Origin: an uncultured Hyphomicrobiales bacterium
GTDB lineage: Bacteria > Pseudomonadota > Alphaproteobacteria > Rhizobiales > Rhizobiaceae
Direction of reading: 5' to 3'
DNA length: 64,000 bases
NCBI GenBank assembly: GCA_943908365.1
Contig: CALTTH010000009.1
Location: forward strand, 1 to 64,000
Position numbers and translations under genes: made by a program. Under the pieces are notes generated by a model. That model had not been told where the DNA came from, ran no database searches, and saw only the letters and a list, made by a program, of their open reading frames with translations. Below, piece after piece: positions 43,315-52,822 of the stretch (the stretch's first letter is position 1; each line of letters opens with the position of its first letter).

Positions 43315-44829
43315 ATGAGCGGTGTTGCCGGACAATTTCACGGCACGGAACGTATCGGCGGGCTGGAAACGGAGCGTTCGCGCTGGGTTGCCATTGCTGC
43401 CTTCTCGGTCCTTGGCGTTACCCTGTTCCGCATCATCTGTCTTGCCTTCGACAGGACAGACCTCTTCGTCGATGAGGCGCAATATTGGCTGTGGAGCCGG
43501 GAGATGGCCTTCGGCGCCTATTCCAAGCCGCCGCTGATCGGCTGGGTCATTCGCTTGACCACCAGGATTATGGGCGGCGAGGGGACTTTCGACATACGTC
43601 TTGCAGCGCCCATCATGCATGCGATGACAGCGGCTGCGATGTTCTATCTGGGGCGGATGATCTACGATGCACGGATCGGCGCGCTGGCGGCGATCATATA
43701 CATCACGCTGCCGGGCGTTTCGCTTTCCAGCCTGTTGATTTCCACCGATACGCCGATGCTGCTTTTCATTGCCGTCTCGCTGATCCTGTGGCGCAAGCTT
43801 GCGGCAATACGCGACGACAGCGGACCGCAAGGTTTGATGCTGGCGATCGGGCTGGGCTTTGCCGTGGGGCTCGGTTTCTTGTCGAAATACGCCATGGCCT
43901 TCCTGTTTCCCTTCGTGCCGCTTGCGGCCTTTCTGGACAGGAACTGGCGGGTGCGATGGTCGCATGCGTTTCTGGCAGGTCTGGTTGCGGCCCTGGTGGT
44001 CGCGCCCAATCTTTGGTGGAACTACACGCATGATTTTGCCACTGCACGTCACACGGTTTCGATTGCGCATTGGAATACCGCAGGGCTGAACTTCGGTTCC
44101 GCATTTGGCTTTTTCGGTGCGCAGGCCGGTGTCGTGGGCCCCTTCGTTTTCATCGCCATGCTGATCGCTCTGCGTGACATGAGAACGCCGACGGTGCGGT
44201 CTCTCTGCGCGCTCAGCATTCCGCTTCTCCTGTTGATGACGACGCAGGCGCTGATTTCACGTGCGTTTGCCAATTGGGCCGTCGGGGCTTATATAGCCGG
44301 CCTCCTGCTTGCCACGCCGTGGCTTGTAGCACGGCCGCATTGGCTGAGGGCGTCGCTCATTCTCAACACGTCTGTTGCGATCATCCTGCCGCTGCTCACC
44401 ATCTTCGGCACGGACTTGCGCCTTCCGAATGGCGATCTGGCGTTGAAGCGCTATCTCGGACGGTCTGCTCTGATATCGACAGCGATCACGGATGCCAGAA
44501 GGTTGAACGCCGGTGTCGTGGTCGCATCCGACCGGTCCTTCCTGGCGGAAATGTTCTATCAGTCGAGAGACGACCACCACATCACGCCACGCGCATGGAA
44601 CGAGGGTGCTGAGCCTCCCTCCAGTCATTATGCGCTGCTCTATCCGTTGCAGCCGGGCGAGATGGCCAACGCGCTTTTCCTATCGCGTGCTGATTCGCTT
44701 CCCGCCTGCATGAAGGATGAGCCACCGCAGGCTGAGTGGGCGGCGACCGCTGGCTTCATGGAAGGAGCCACGGTCGGTCTCTGGAGGATTCCAGCTTCCT
44801 GTCTTGAAGGTGCGAACCATGGACCATGA
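43315..44829 (+). CDS. GT39/ArnT-like glycosyltransferase
   Basis: Inner-membrane protein of 504 residues with about ten to twelve helices. The first periplasmic loop carries the conserved acidic pair in FVDEAQYWLWSREMAFGAYSKPPLIGW, typical of GT39/ArnT/PMT transferases that use polyprenyl-phosphate sugars. Probably glycosylates lipid A, a lipid or a surface polymer; the sugar and acceptor are unknown. ATG 43315 is chosen over upstream starts; the ribosome site is weak. Its end overlaps the PAP2 gene by 11 nt. Confidence 0.87.
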   Translation: MSGVAGQFHGTERIGGLETERSRWVAIAAFSVLGVTLFRIICLAFDRTDLFVDEAQYWLWSREMAFGAYSKPPLIGWVIRLTTRIMGGEGTFDIRLAAPIMHAMTAAAMFYLGRMIYDARIGALAAIIYITLPGVSLSSLLISTDTPMLLFIAVSLILWRKLAAIRDDSGPQGLMLAIGLGFAVGLGFLSKYAMAFLFPFVPLAAFLDRNWRVRWSHAFLAGLVAALVVAPNLWWNYTHDFATARHTVSIAHWNTAGLNFGSAFGFFGAQAGVVGPFVFIAMLIALRDMRTPTVRSLCALSIPLLLLMTTQALISRAFANWAVGAYIAGLLLATPWLVARPHWLRASLILNTSVAIILPLLTIFGTDLRLPNGDLALKRYLGRSALISTAITDARRLNAGVVVASDRSFLAEMFYQSRDDHHITPRAWNEGAEPPSSHYALLYPLQPGEMANALFLSRADSLPACMKDEPPQAEWAATAGFMEGATVGLWRIPASCLEGANHGP

Positions 44830-45697
44830 CATCGTCCATATGCGGCTGACTATCTGGCTGACGATCGCAACGCTTTGCGCCGTCATTGTCTTCGCAGCAT
44901 TCCCGTTCCTCGATCTCAAAGTTTCCTCCGTCTTCTTCCTTGGCCAAGCAGGAGACTGGACGGGCCACGGCCCTGACTTCACGTTCTGGAGAGATGTGCT
45001 GCGTCATGGCGGCGAGGCCGTTGCCGTTGTCACGTTTCTCATATTTCTCGGAAACGTATTGATCGGCTCCAAGCAACAGACCGGCTGGCGCGTGTGGGCG
45101 TTCATCTGGGGCAATACGCTTCTTTGCGCCGGGCTGCTGGTCAATGGTATCCTGAAGACCTGGCTCGGCCGTGCTAGGCCTGACGGCGTGATCGAATTCG
45201 GCGGGGCCCAGACGTTTACACCCGCATTTCAGCTCAGCAATCAGTGCTTCAAGAACTGTTCCTTTTCGTCCGGCGAGGCGGCGCTGATTGCCAGCGTCGT
45301 TCTACCCGTCTGCGTCCTGCTCTGGCCGCATCTCTCACGCAGCGGCAGGGCTGTCTGTACGTTGATCGCCGCTTTCCTGATCATCGTAACGGCTGCCATG
45401 CGCATAGCCGCGGGCCGGCATTTCTTAAGCGACACGACAATGTCGATCCTCTTTGCTGCGCTGATGACGCTCATCCTCTATCGCCTTCTTGAGATTGGGC
45501 GGCACAGGCACGTTCTCGGCGTCCGGCCCGTCGTCTTGGACGTGTCGGTTATCCTTCGCCAGTCGAGTTCTCATGGGGCTCGGTTTGCGAAGATCATACT
45601 CGGCCAGATCGGACAGGCGGCGCTGGGGCTTGGAAGGTGGATCGTGAAGGAGCGAGCACGGTTTTCACCGAGCCAGTCGCGTGTCGCTACGGACTAG
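44819..45697 (+). CDS. PAP2 family membrane phosphatase
   Basis: Type 2 phosphatidic-acid phosphatase of 292 residues, about five helices. Motif 1 KTWLGRARP, motif 3 RIAAGRHFLSD (R-x5-H-x3-D) are intact. Motif 2 reads S-S-G-E where the classical motif is P-S-G-H; Ser-Gly-Glu variants occur in alphaproteobacterial lipid phosphatases. ATG 44819 lies inside the end of the transferase gene, indicating coupling. Likely removes phosphate from a lipid, possibly lipid A or undecaprenyl-type carrier. Confidence 0.87.
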   Translation: MDHDIVHMRLTIWLTIATLCAVIVFAAFPFLDLKVSSVFFLGQAGDWTGHGPDFTFWRDVLRHGGEAVAVVTFLIFLGNVLIGSKQQTGWRVWAFIWGNTLLCAGLLVNGILKTWLGRARPDGVIEFGGAQTFTPAFQLSNQCFKNCSFSSGEAALIASVVLPVCVLLWPHLSRSGRAVCTLIAAFLIIVTAAMRIAAGRHFLSDTTMSILFAALMTLILYRLLEIGRHRHVLGVRPVVLDVSVILRQSSSHGARFAKIILGQIGQAALGLGRWIVKERARFSPSQSRVATD

Positions 45698-45744
45698 TTG
45701 CACGCGAGTCTTCAGCTTCGAGATGATCGAAATGCTTCGATGTT

Positions 45745-46677
45745 TTAGTCGAAGAGACCAGAAACCGACTGTTCCATCGCCGTGCGGTTGATTGCTTCGC
45801 CGAGCAGAGTGGCGGTGGTGATCACGCGGATGTTGTGGGCGGACTGGACGCCGGTGGTCGGCTGGATGCTGTCGGTAATGACGAGTTCGCGCAGCTTAGA
45901 GGATGCTACGCGGGCAACGGCGCCGCCGGAGAGAACGCCGTGGGTGATATAGGCGGTCACGCTGGTTGCGCCATTCTTGAGCAGCGCTTCGGCGGCGTTG
46001 CAGAGCGTGCCGCCGGAATCGACGATGTCGTCGATCAGGATGCAGTCTTTGCCGGACACCTCACCGATCACGTTCATGACCTCGGACTCGCCCGGACGGT
46101 CACGGCGCTTGTCAACGATGGCGAGAAGACAGTCGAGACGCTTGGCGAGAGCGCGGGCGCGAACCACGCCGCCGACGTCCGGGGAAACGACCATGACGTT
46201 ATTGGTGTCGTAATGTTCCTTGACGTCGCGGGCCAGGATCGGTGCTGCGAAAAGGTTGTCCGTCGGTATATCGAAGAAGCCCTGGATCTGGCCAGCGTGA
46301 AGATCGAGCGTCAGGACGCGATCGGCGCCGGCTTCGGTGATGAGATTGGCGACGAGCTTTGCCGAGATCGGTGTTCTTGGACCGGCCTTGCGGTCTTGGC
46401 GGGCGTAGCCGAAATAGGGGAGAACGGCGGTGATGCGCTTTGCCGAGGAACGACGCATGGCGTCGATCATGATCAGCAGTTCCATCAGGTGGTCGTTGGC
46501 GGGAAAGGATGTGGACTGGACAAGGAAAACGTCCTCGCCGCGTACATTTTCACCGATTTCTACGAAGATTTCCTGGTCCGCAAACCGTTTTACTGTGGCA
46601 TTTCCCAGGGGAACATTGAGATACTTGCAGATCGCTTCGGCCAAATGCCGGTTCGAATTGCCTGCGAAAACCTTCAT
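45745..46677 (-). CDS. prs: Ribose-phosphate pyrophosphokinase
   Basis: Makes PRPP from ribose-5-phosphate and ATP, feeding nucleotide, His and Trp synthesis. 310 residues from ATG 46677 (MKVFAGNSNRHLAEAICKYLNVPLG), the usual length; the longer frame adds unrelated residues. PRPP site DCILIDDIVDSGGT, catalytic flexible loop DKRRDRPG and pyrophosphate loop RQDRKAGPRTPISAK are intact. Convergent with the PAP2 gene. Confidence 0.97.
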   Translation of the reverse strand: MKVFAGNSNRHLAEAICKYLNVPLGNATVKRFADQEIFVEIGENVRGEDVFLVQSTSFPANDHLMELLIMIDAMRRSSAKRITAVLPYFGYARQDRKAGPRTPISAKLVANLITEAGADRVLTLDLHAGQIQGFFDIPTDNLFAAPILARDVKEHYDTNNVMVVSPDVGGVVRARALAKRLDCLLAIVDKRRDRPGESEVMNVIGEVSGKDCILIDDIVDSGGTLCNAAEALLKNGATSVTAYITHGVLSGGAVARVASSKLRELVITDSIQPTTGVQSAHNIRVITTATLLGEAINRTAMEQSVSGLFD

Positions 46678-46944
46678 GGGTGCCGCCTGTTTTCCATGCC
46701 ATCGCTTGAGCCTGGGATTTTTAAGTCTGTCCGCGGCCACTGCGTCGTTCAACGGGAAGGAATACCCGGCCCAGAAGGGCGCCGGACATGCCGTTTTGCC
46801 ATGGGCGCCTTAATAGCGCTGTTGCCTGTGAATGCAATAGCCGGAACTGCGTTACCCATGATTTTCGTGAAAACTTTGTGACTCGGCTGTTTTCAATGTC
46901 GCTTCAATCGATTGGATCGGCGCAAGCGCCTTCGTCCGACTGAC

Positions 46945-47649
46945 TTATCCGCGCCCGCTCTGCCGCCATGCCTGGTAATCATCCAGCGTCTTGGCTGCGA
47001 TCTTTTGCATCACGCCATCGGTGACGGCCGACCACGGGTCACCGCCGCGAGAAGCCACTGATTCCTGCCCCTGGAGGCGATGAAGCCGCGCGCCATTGGC
47101 ATCGAGAATGTCCCAGACATAGACGATCGTAACCTTGCTGCCATCTTCGAACGCGGACAGGTATCCCTTCAGGATGTTGTTGGCCGAGGTATCGGCCGAA
47201 GGCAGGATTGTCAGGCCCTTGGCGCGGGCTTCGGCGCCCAATTGCCTGGAGAGCGGCGTGACGGCCTGGACCGGCGCACCGATGATCGGCAGGAAGCGAA
47301 TGCTGGCGGCACCCGACGGGGCAAGCGCTGCGGTCTGCTGCTGCGGTTGGGACGATGGCTGCTGAGCCTGTCGGTTGACGGGCTGCCCATATTGAACGCC
47401 GCTCGTCATCGCCTGGGCTTGCGCCTGCAGCGTGTTCTGTGGCGCGTAGGCCGGCACTTGTGGTGCGACGCCGGAACCGGACCGATCAGCGGCTGCCGCC
47501 ATCTGGTCGAGATCGCCCTGATTGACGGGGGTCGATGGTGCCTGGTTGTGCCCGACATTGACCTGCGGGGTAAGCGCATCGCTGGTGTTGCATGCAGAAA
47601 GAGCCATCACGAGGCCCGGGACTGCAAGGACCGCACCGAGCCTCTTCAT
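46945..47649 (-). CDS. Predicted lipoprotein
   Basis: Protein of 234 residues with an N-terminal lipoprotein signal ending in LSAC (Cys20), followed by a low-complexity Gln/Pro/Ala/Ser stretch (about 30-110, PSSQPQQQTAAL) and a folded C-terminal domain (SIRFLPIIGAPVQAVTPLSRQL; KVTIVYVWDILDANGARLHRLQGQES). I do not know a name for the domain; rhizobial relatives are annotated as hypothetical. Likely envelope-localised. Between prs and the M24-fold gene. Confidence 0.75.
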   Translation of the reverse strand: MKRLGAVLAVPGLVMALSACNTSDALTPQVNVGHNQAPSTPVNQGDLDQMAAAADRSGSGVAPQVPAYAPQNTLQAQAQAMTSGVQYGQPVNRQAQQPSSQPQQQTAALAPSGAASIRFLPIIGAPVQAVTPLSRQLGAEARAKGLTILPSADTSANNILKGYLSAFEDGSKVTIVYVWDILDANGARLHRLQGQESVASRGGDPWSAVTDGVMQKIAAKTLDDYQAWRQSGRG

Positions 47650-47727
47650 GCCTTGTATCTTTTCATCATTGGCTCCGTCCTCCCCAGGATTGCTGTGATT
47701 TAAGGGTGGTTTGGGTTCGGAGTCAAA

Positions 47728-48879
47728 TCAGGCAGTCAACATATCGAGGCTGTGACGGGACAGCGATTGTGGGGCACCCTCGGTCGTTACATAGGTCTGA
47801 CCCAGCGTCATGGCGATGCCGGCATCACTATCCATGATGATCATGTGGACGAAGAGCGTCATGTTCGGCAGTATCTCCTGGGTGTTTCCGGCGTAGAACA
47901 TCTGATGCTCCATCCAGGAAGGCGAGAAGCGCGCGCCAAGCGAGTAGCCGCAGGCGTTGAGGCGGTGGCGGGTCAAGCCGCGCTCATCCATGATCTTGGC
48001 ATGCACGTCGAACACATCGCCGAAGGTGTAGCCGGGACGAAGGACCTCTTCGATGGCACGGATGTTTTCTGCACAGGCGTTGTAGAGTTCCTTGTGGCGG
48101 AACTCCGGCTCGCCGATGACGACGGTGCGCATCATCGCCGCGTGGTAATGGGCGCTGGCACCTGCCCATTCGAGCGTGATCTGGTCCTTGGCATCGAGCT
48201 TGCGGCGACCGGCCTTGTAGCGGCACAGAAGCGCATCAGGGCCGGAGCCGATGATGAATTCGTTGGCGGGATAATCGCCGCCGCCGGAAAAGACTGCGCC
48301 CTGCATGGCGGCCAAAATGTCGGCTTCATCGGCGCCCGGCTTGATCAGCGCGATGGCGGCATCGAGTGCGTTATCGGCAAGCTCTCCGGCGCGCTTGGCA
48401 TAGGCAATTTCGGCTGGGCTCTTCACCAGGCGAAGCGTGCTGACGAGGTAGGAGGCATCGACGATCTGGCAGAAGCTTGCCAACTGGTTGTCCAGCAGGC
48501 GCGCCACCCGGCCGGTCATGCCATGGGTATCGAACTCGATGCCGACGCGGCAACCGAGCAGATCCATCTCGCTCATCAGGTTCTTGAGATCGAGCGTCGG
48601 ATCTGCGTTGAGACGATCCACCCAGATGACGATATTCTCGATATTCGACGTATGACGGGCCTGACGCAGATCGGCGGAGCGCGTCAAAAGCGACACCGAG
48701 CCATCGGCCTTGACGATCAGCGTCTGAAAGAAGCAATAGCCAAAGGTGTCGTAGCCGGTCAGCCAGTACATGCTTTCCTGGGCAAAGAGCAGCACCGCAT
48801 CCAGCTTTTCCTCTGCCATCTTCTCGATCAGGCGGGCGCGACGGGCCTCGAATTCGGCGGGTTCGAAGTGTAGAGCCAT
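47728..48879 (-). CDS. M24-fold (creatinase/aminopeptidase P-like) protein without metal ligands
   Basis: Protein of 383 residues with an N-terminal creatinase domain (about 10-150) and a pita-bread C-domain. The five metal ligands of aminopeptidase P are not in place: the DxG Asp reads EWAG, the second Asp is replaced in HAAMMRT, the His of GHG is Tyr in GYSLGA, and the two Glu are replaced near LFVHMI and GQTYVT. That pattern is like creatinase/ectoine-hydrolase members, which need no metal. Substrate unknown, probably not a Xaa-Pro peptidase. 1 nt upstream of it ends pgeF. Confidence 0.82.
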   Translation of the reverse strand: MALHFEPAEFEARRARLIEKMAEEKLDAVLLFAQESMYWLTGYDTFGYCFFQTLIVKADGSVSLLTRSADLRQARHTSNIENIVIWVDRLNADPTLDLKNLMSEMDLLGCRVGIEFDTHGMTGRVARLLDNQLASFCQIVDASYLVSTLRLVKSPAEIAYAKRAGELADNALDAAIALIKPGADEADILAAMQGAVFSGGGDYPANEFIIGSGPDALLCRYKAGRRKLDAKDQITLEWAGASAHYHAAMMRTVVIGEPEFRHKELYNACAENIRAIEEVLRPGYTFGDVFDVHAKIMDERGLTRHRLNACGYSLGARFSPSWMEHQMFYAGNTQEILPNMTLFVHMIIMDSDAGIAMTLGQTYVTTEGAPQSLSRHSLDMLTA

Positions 48880-48880
48880 C

Positions 48881-49675
48881 TTACGTCTCCAAAATTACTA
48901 TTGCTGAGATCTGCCGCCCGTAATCCGGTTCGGACAGATGCGTGGTCCTGCGGAAGGAAAAGAAACGCTTGTCATCCGGATAGGTGCAGAGATTGAGATT
49001 TTCGGCCCGGATGCCTGCCTTGGCGAGGCGATCCATGGTCAGTTGCTTGAGGTCGAAATAGGCATGGCCGTCGTTTTGCGAGGGCGCGAAGTATTGTTCG
49101 TAGGTGGGGTCAAGCCGCTTGAGGTCTTCGACACGCTCCGGTCCCACCTCGTAATTCTCCTGCGCGATGGAGGGGCCGAGTGCGGCAACGATGTTTTCGC
49201 GGCGTGCGCCAAGCGCGATCATGCTGTCGATGGTGTTTTCCAGTACGCCATGAACCGCGCCCTTCCAGCCGGCATGGGCCGCACCGACGACACCGGCCTG
49301 GCTGTCAGCAAAGAGGATCGGCCCGCAATCGGCGCTCAACACGCCGATGATGACGCCGGGCGTTGCCGTCACCATCGCGTCGGCCTGGGGCCTGTCGCCG
49401 TCATAGGCTTCATCGATCACGACGACATCGGGGGAGTGGATCTGATGAACGGTTACGAGCCGCTCTACCGGAAGACAGAACCATTTGGCGACGCGGTTGC
49501 GATTTTCCAGTACCGACTGGCGCTCGTCCTGCGAGCCGAGACCGACATTCAGGCCGCGATAGATGCCTTTCGAAACGCCACCTTCGCGGGTGAAGAAACC
49601 ATGGCGTATGCCGTTTTCAGATGCCGCCTCAAGCAACGTGCTCTGAACGGGAAGCGGCAGCGTGTCGTCCTGCAT
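48881..49675 (-). CDS. pgeF: Peptidoglycan editing factor / purine nucleoside phosphorylase (YfiH family)
   Basis: Protein of 264 residues of the YfiH/PgeF family (formerly multicopper polyphenol oxidase). The zinc-site residues lie in TVHQIHSPDV, LSADCGPIL and GAAHAGWKGAVHGVLE, and GLNVGLGSQD and TYPDDKRFFSFRR are family hallmarks. E. coli PgeF clears misincorporated residues from peptidoglycan precursors; homologues act on purine nucleosides. Co-transcribed with the M24-fold gene (1-nt gap). Confidence 0.93.
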   Translation of the reverse strand: MQDDTLPLPVQSTLLEAASENGIRHGFFTREGGVSKGIYRGLNVGLGSQDERQSVLENRNRVAKWFCLPVERLVTVHQIHSPDVVVIDEAYDGDRPQADAMVTATPGVIIGVLSADCGPILFADSQAGVVGAAHAGWKGAVHGVLENTIDSMIALGARRENIVAALGPSIAQENYEVGPERVEDLKRLDPTYEQYFAPSQNDGHAYFDLKQLTMDRLAKAGIRAENLNLCTYPDDKRFFSFRRTTHLSEPDYGRQISAIVILET

Positions 49676-49869
49676 GGGGTGTTCAATCCTTTGCGGTGTC
49701 GCCGATTTTTTTTGGGATGATTCTGAGCGAGTGTTTCCGATGGGCGCATCTCAAAAAGATGCCGTGCGGCAGATGTACTCTGCTTCGAATTGACCCAATG
49801 TTGGCCCAAGGCGACTGCCCGTGTCAATCTCCTCTCAGGCGTCCGTCACGTTTCCACTTGTCGGTGGGC

Positions 49870-50970
49870 TCAATCCAGCGCGCGAAATGGCAGCAAATGA
49901 AGGGCAGGGCTGGAGACCGCAAGCACCTTGAAAAGCTCGCCCATCTTGCCTGCACCTTCGCCGGCGAGACGATTGATGGCTTCGGCAATCGCCAGCGTCT
50001 GATCCGGCGTGGCGTTTGCCGCCAAAGCCTGTCCGCGTTCCTTGAGCCCAAGGCCATAGAGGAAATCGCCCTGGTGCAGGCAGCCGTTGACGTGAACGCC
50101 GTTCGCCGTTGCCGTCCTCACCAGGCTTTCGAAATCCACATGGCTGGTCAGATCGGCCTCGCCTGGGTGAGCAAGGACGGGATCATACTCATGCATTCTA
50201 AGCGCCTGCATGGTGTCGCCATAGCCGGACACCATGTGGCCGTAGTCGACGATAAGCGCGGTACCGCTGTTGGCTTGCAGCCTCTCACAGAGTGCGGCCA
50301 TGACGGCTTCGCGCGCCGGGGAGTATTCGAAGATCGTGCCGAGCGCCTGGCGCTCCGGCTGGGGGGGAAGGAGGTCCGGATCGATGCCAGCGACGCCTGC
50401 AGTGAAGATCAGTTCGTCATCCTCATCAAGGCTGACCACACGTTCTCTGAAGCCTTGGGGCGTCCTGACGAACTGGCGGATGGGAATGGCATCGAAGAGT
50501 TCGTTGGCGGCAATCAGCAGGAAGCCCGCCGGCACGTCGTCGAAGCTCTCGTGCCAGCTGATCTTTCCCTCGTGCGCGGCAAGCGTCTTCTGCTGCGTTT
50601 CGGTGAGAAGCGGGCTTGTTTCGATAAGATGCACGCTCATGGCGTCATAGAGGGGGGTGGCGATACGCTGGATGACCCGCAGCATATCCGCCATCATCGT
50701 GCCGCGACCGGGGCCGATCTCCACCAGCCTGACATTGGCGGGCAGGCCATGGCGCTGCCATGCATGGACCATGAAGACGCCGAGCATCTCACCGAAGAGT
50801 TGGCTGACTTCCGGTGCTGTGACGAAATCGCCCGTACGGCCAAAAGGCTGGCGTGTCTTGTAATAGCCGTGCTCGGGGTCTGCCAGGCACAGCGAAAAAT
50901 AATCGGTGACGCTTAAGGGGCCGTTGAGGCGAATAAGAGACTTGATGCGACGGGCAAGGGGCGTTGGCAT
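49870..50970 (-). CDS. MidA/NDUFAF7-type SAM-dependent methyltransferase
   Basis: Class I methyltransferase of 366 residues, DUF185 family; the mitochondrial homologue NDUFAF7 methylates an Arg in complex I. LNGPLSVTDYFSLCLADPEHGYY and RTGDFVTAPEVSQLFGEMLG are the family signature, with motif I LVEIGPGRGTMMADML. I start at ATG 50970, 5 nt past the lgt stop; the longer frame overlaps lgt. Cytoplasmic; probably helps assemble complex I. Confidence 0.94.
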   Translation of the reverse strand: MPTPLARRIKSLIRLNGPLSVTDYFSLCLADPEHGYYKTRQPFGRTGDFVTAPEVSQLFGEMLGVFMVHAWQRHGLPANVRLVEIGPGRGTMMADMLRVIQRIATPLYDAMSVHLIETSPLLTETQQKTLAAHEGKISWHESFDDVPAGFLLIAANELFDAIPIRQFVRTPQGFRERVVSLDEDDELIFTAGVAGIDPDLLPPQPERQALGTIFEYSPAREAVMAALCERLQANSGTALIVDYGHMVSGYGDTMQALRMHEYDPVLAHPGEADLTSHVDFESLVRTATANGVHVNGCLHQGDFLYGLGLKERGQALAANATPDQTLAIAEAINRLAGEGAGKMGELFKVLAVSSPALHLLPFRALD

Positions 50971-50975
50971 GTCAC

Positions 50976-51827
50976 TTATCCGTTCTGCCGTGTACGGGCG
51001 GCGAAACGCGCCCGCAAGATGGCCCATACACCGAGCGCAAACATCGGTGCGGAGAGAACCATTCCCATGGTCAACCAGTTCCCCGCCAGATAGCCGATCT
51101 GTGCGTCGGGTTCGCGGAAGAATTCGACGAATATGCGCGACAGCGCGTAGCCCGCGACGAAGGTGCCAGTCACCGTGCCGGGCGTCTTCAATGCCTTGAA
51201 GGCCCAGATCAGGACGCAGAGAATGAGGAGCAGCACGACGCCTTCCAGCCCGGCTTCGTAAAGCTGGCTTGGATGGCGGGCGAAAGGTCCGCCGGTCGGG
51301 AAGACAACGGCCCAAGGAACATCGGTCAGACGGCCCCACAACTCGCCATTGATGAAATTGGCAATGCGGCCAAAGAACAGGCCTACGGGTGCGACGGCCG
51401 CGATAATGTCGAACATGCTCCAGACGGGAATACCGTTGCGACGGGCAAAGAGGATCATCGCGATCGTCGTGCCCAAGAGGCCGCCATGGAAGGACATGCC
51501 GCCATTCCATATTTCGAAGGCGCGGACGGGGTTCGCCATGACCGCAGGCAGATCATAAAAAAGCACGTAGCCGATACGCCCGCCGAGCACGATGCCGGCC
51601 GCTGCCCAGATGATGAAGTCATCCAGATGGACCGGCGTCACTGGCGATTTGTCGCCCGGCCATAGCCGGTCCGTCATGCTCAGTTTACGCGCGTAATACC
51701 AGCCGAGGAGAATGCCGACGACATAAGCGATGCCATACCAATGAATCGAGATCGGGCCGATGGAAAAGGCGATCGGATCGATGTTGGGAAACGGCATGAT
51801 CGAAAGCGAGGCAAGCGGTGAAAACAA
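50976..51827 (-). CDS. lgt: Prolipoprotein diacylglyceryl transferase
   Basis: Inner-membrane enzyme that adds diacylglyceryl to the lipobox Cys of prolipoproteins. Seven helices, 283 residues from TTG 51827. Signature GRIANFINGELWGR (about 155-168), HGGLLG and HPSQLYEAGLEG are present. An ATG at 51797 would cut 10 residues; neither start has a strong ribosome site, and the longer one matches relatives that have about 10 residues before PFPNIDP. First gene of an lgt-midA pair. Confidence 0.96.
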   Translation of the reverse strand: MFSPLASLSIMPFPNIDPIAFSIGPISIHWYGIAYVVGILLGWYYARKLSMTDRLWPGDKSPVTPVHLDDFIIWAAAGIVLGGRIGYVLFYDLPAVMANPVRAFEIWNGGMSFHGGLLGTTIAMILFARRNGIPVWSMFDIIAAVAPVGLFFGRIANFINGELWGRLTDVPWAVVFPTGGPFARHPSQLYEAGLEGVVLLLILCVLIWAFKALKTPGTVTGTFVAGYALSRIFVEFFREPDAQIGYLAGNWLTMGMVLSAPMFALGVWAILRARFAARTRQNG

Positions 51828-52096
51828 GTCGCGTATTCCATTCTCTTGTTGTTGTCGAAAACGCCGGTTTTCGCACGGCAGGCAGTATTGGCACGATCTT
51901 TACCGCCGGGCGAAAATGGCGGGTGAAAGAGAAGCGGTCAAGGCGATTCTTTGGCACTTTTATGACTGTCACAAGTAAGGTTACTGCCCGTCACAATCCC
52001 GTTTTTGCTTGCAACGCGGCAAGGGAGTGCCTACCTGAAATGTATGAGCCGGATAGAGCACTATGTTTCTCCGGATGAAGACGAGGACACCGCGCC

Positions 52097-52360
52097 ATGA
52101 GCACAACCGGAACGAACCGCATTTTCGATGAATTCGCGAAGCTGATGACCGATGCCGCAGGGGCGGCGCAGGGTGTACGCAAGGAAGTGGAGCAGGCATT
52201 CCATGCACAGGCCGATCGCTGGCTGAATAGCCTAGACGTGGTCAAGCGCGAGGAATTTGATGCCGTCCGCGAGATGGCGATCAAGGCGCGTGATGAGAAT
52301 GACGCTCTGCGTGCCAGGATCGAAGCGCTTGAGGCAAAACTTTCCGGAAACGCTTCATAG
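52097..52360 (+). CDS. ubiK: UbiK/YqiC-family accessory factor
   Basis: Protein of 87 residues of the BMFP/UbiK family, needed for ubiquinone synthesis under aerobic growth in E. coli. An N-terminal amphipathic stretch (IFDEFAKLMTDAAGAAQGVRKEVEQAF) is followed by a coiled coil (REMAIKARDENDALRARIEALEAKL). Divergent from lgt, GAGGA upstream. Followed by an intrinsic terminator. Confidence 0.87.
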   Translation: MSTTGTNRIFDEFAKLMTDAAGAAQGVRKEVEQAFHAQADRWLNSLDVVKREEFDAVREMAIKARDENDALRARIEALEAKLSGNAS

Positions 52361-52822
52361 GTCAAATCCGATCTTCGATTTTCGACTTCTGTCAGACAGG
52401 CCGTGCCCTCAAAAAGGGCGCGGCCTTTTCAATTCGCGCGCTGCGAACCGCCAACCTACGCGAGTGCGGATTCGTATCCAAAGAGCAAGCATTTTCATCA
52501 GCATTTTTTTTCACTCTGTGGACACATCCAAAAAGCGCAATCGGCAGAGTCGGTTATGACTCCCAACTGATCCGACGCGCCAAGAGATATCCACGGTTCT
52601 CCCCGGAAAATGGGACGACGGGGGGTGGCGCTCGGACTCGCTCGTTATAGACTGATTTTAAATGATGATTCGAAACGAACTCGGTAAGCTCCAGACAGGT
52701 TCACTGCGTTAATCTGGCGGCGTCGGGCAATCGTCCTAAACTGATGTACCGGCATTTGTATGTGCGTTTTTGTGCTTTCGCGTGCGAAACAGAACATTCA
52801 TCTCCGGCTGAAAAGGTGCCGT
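52361..52822. other. 462-nt intergenic region
   Basis: Begins with the ubiK terminator. The rest runs to the YbjN gene with no convincing ORF and no recognisable RNA fold; it probably holds the ybjN-proC promoter. Confidence 0.5.
52399..52429 (+). terminator. Intrinsic terminator of ubiK
   Basis: Eleven-pair stem GGCCGTGCCCT / AGGGCGCGGCC (one G-U pair) with a 5-nt loop, followed by TTTT. Confidence 0.85.
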
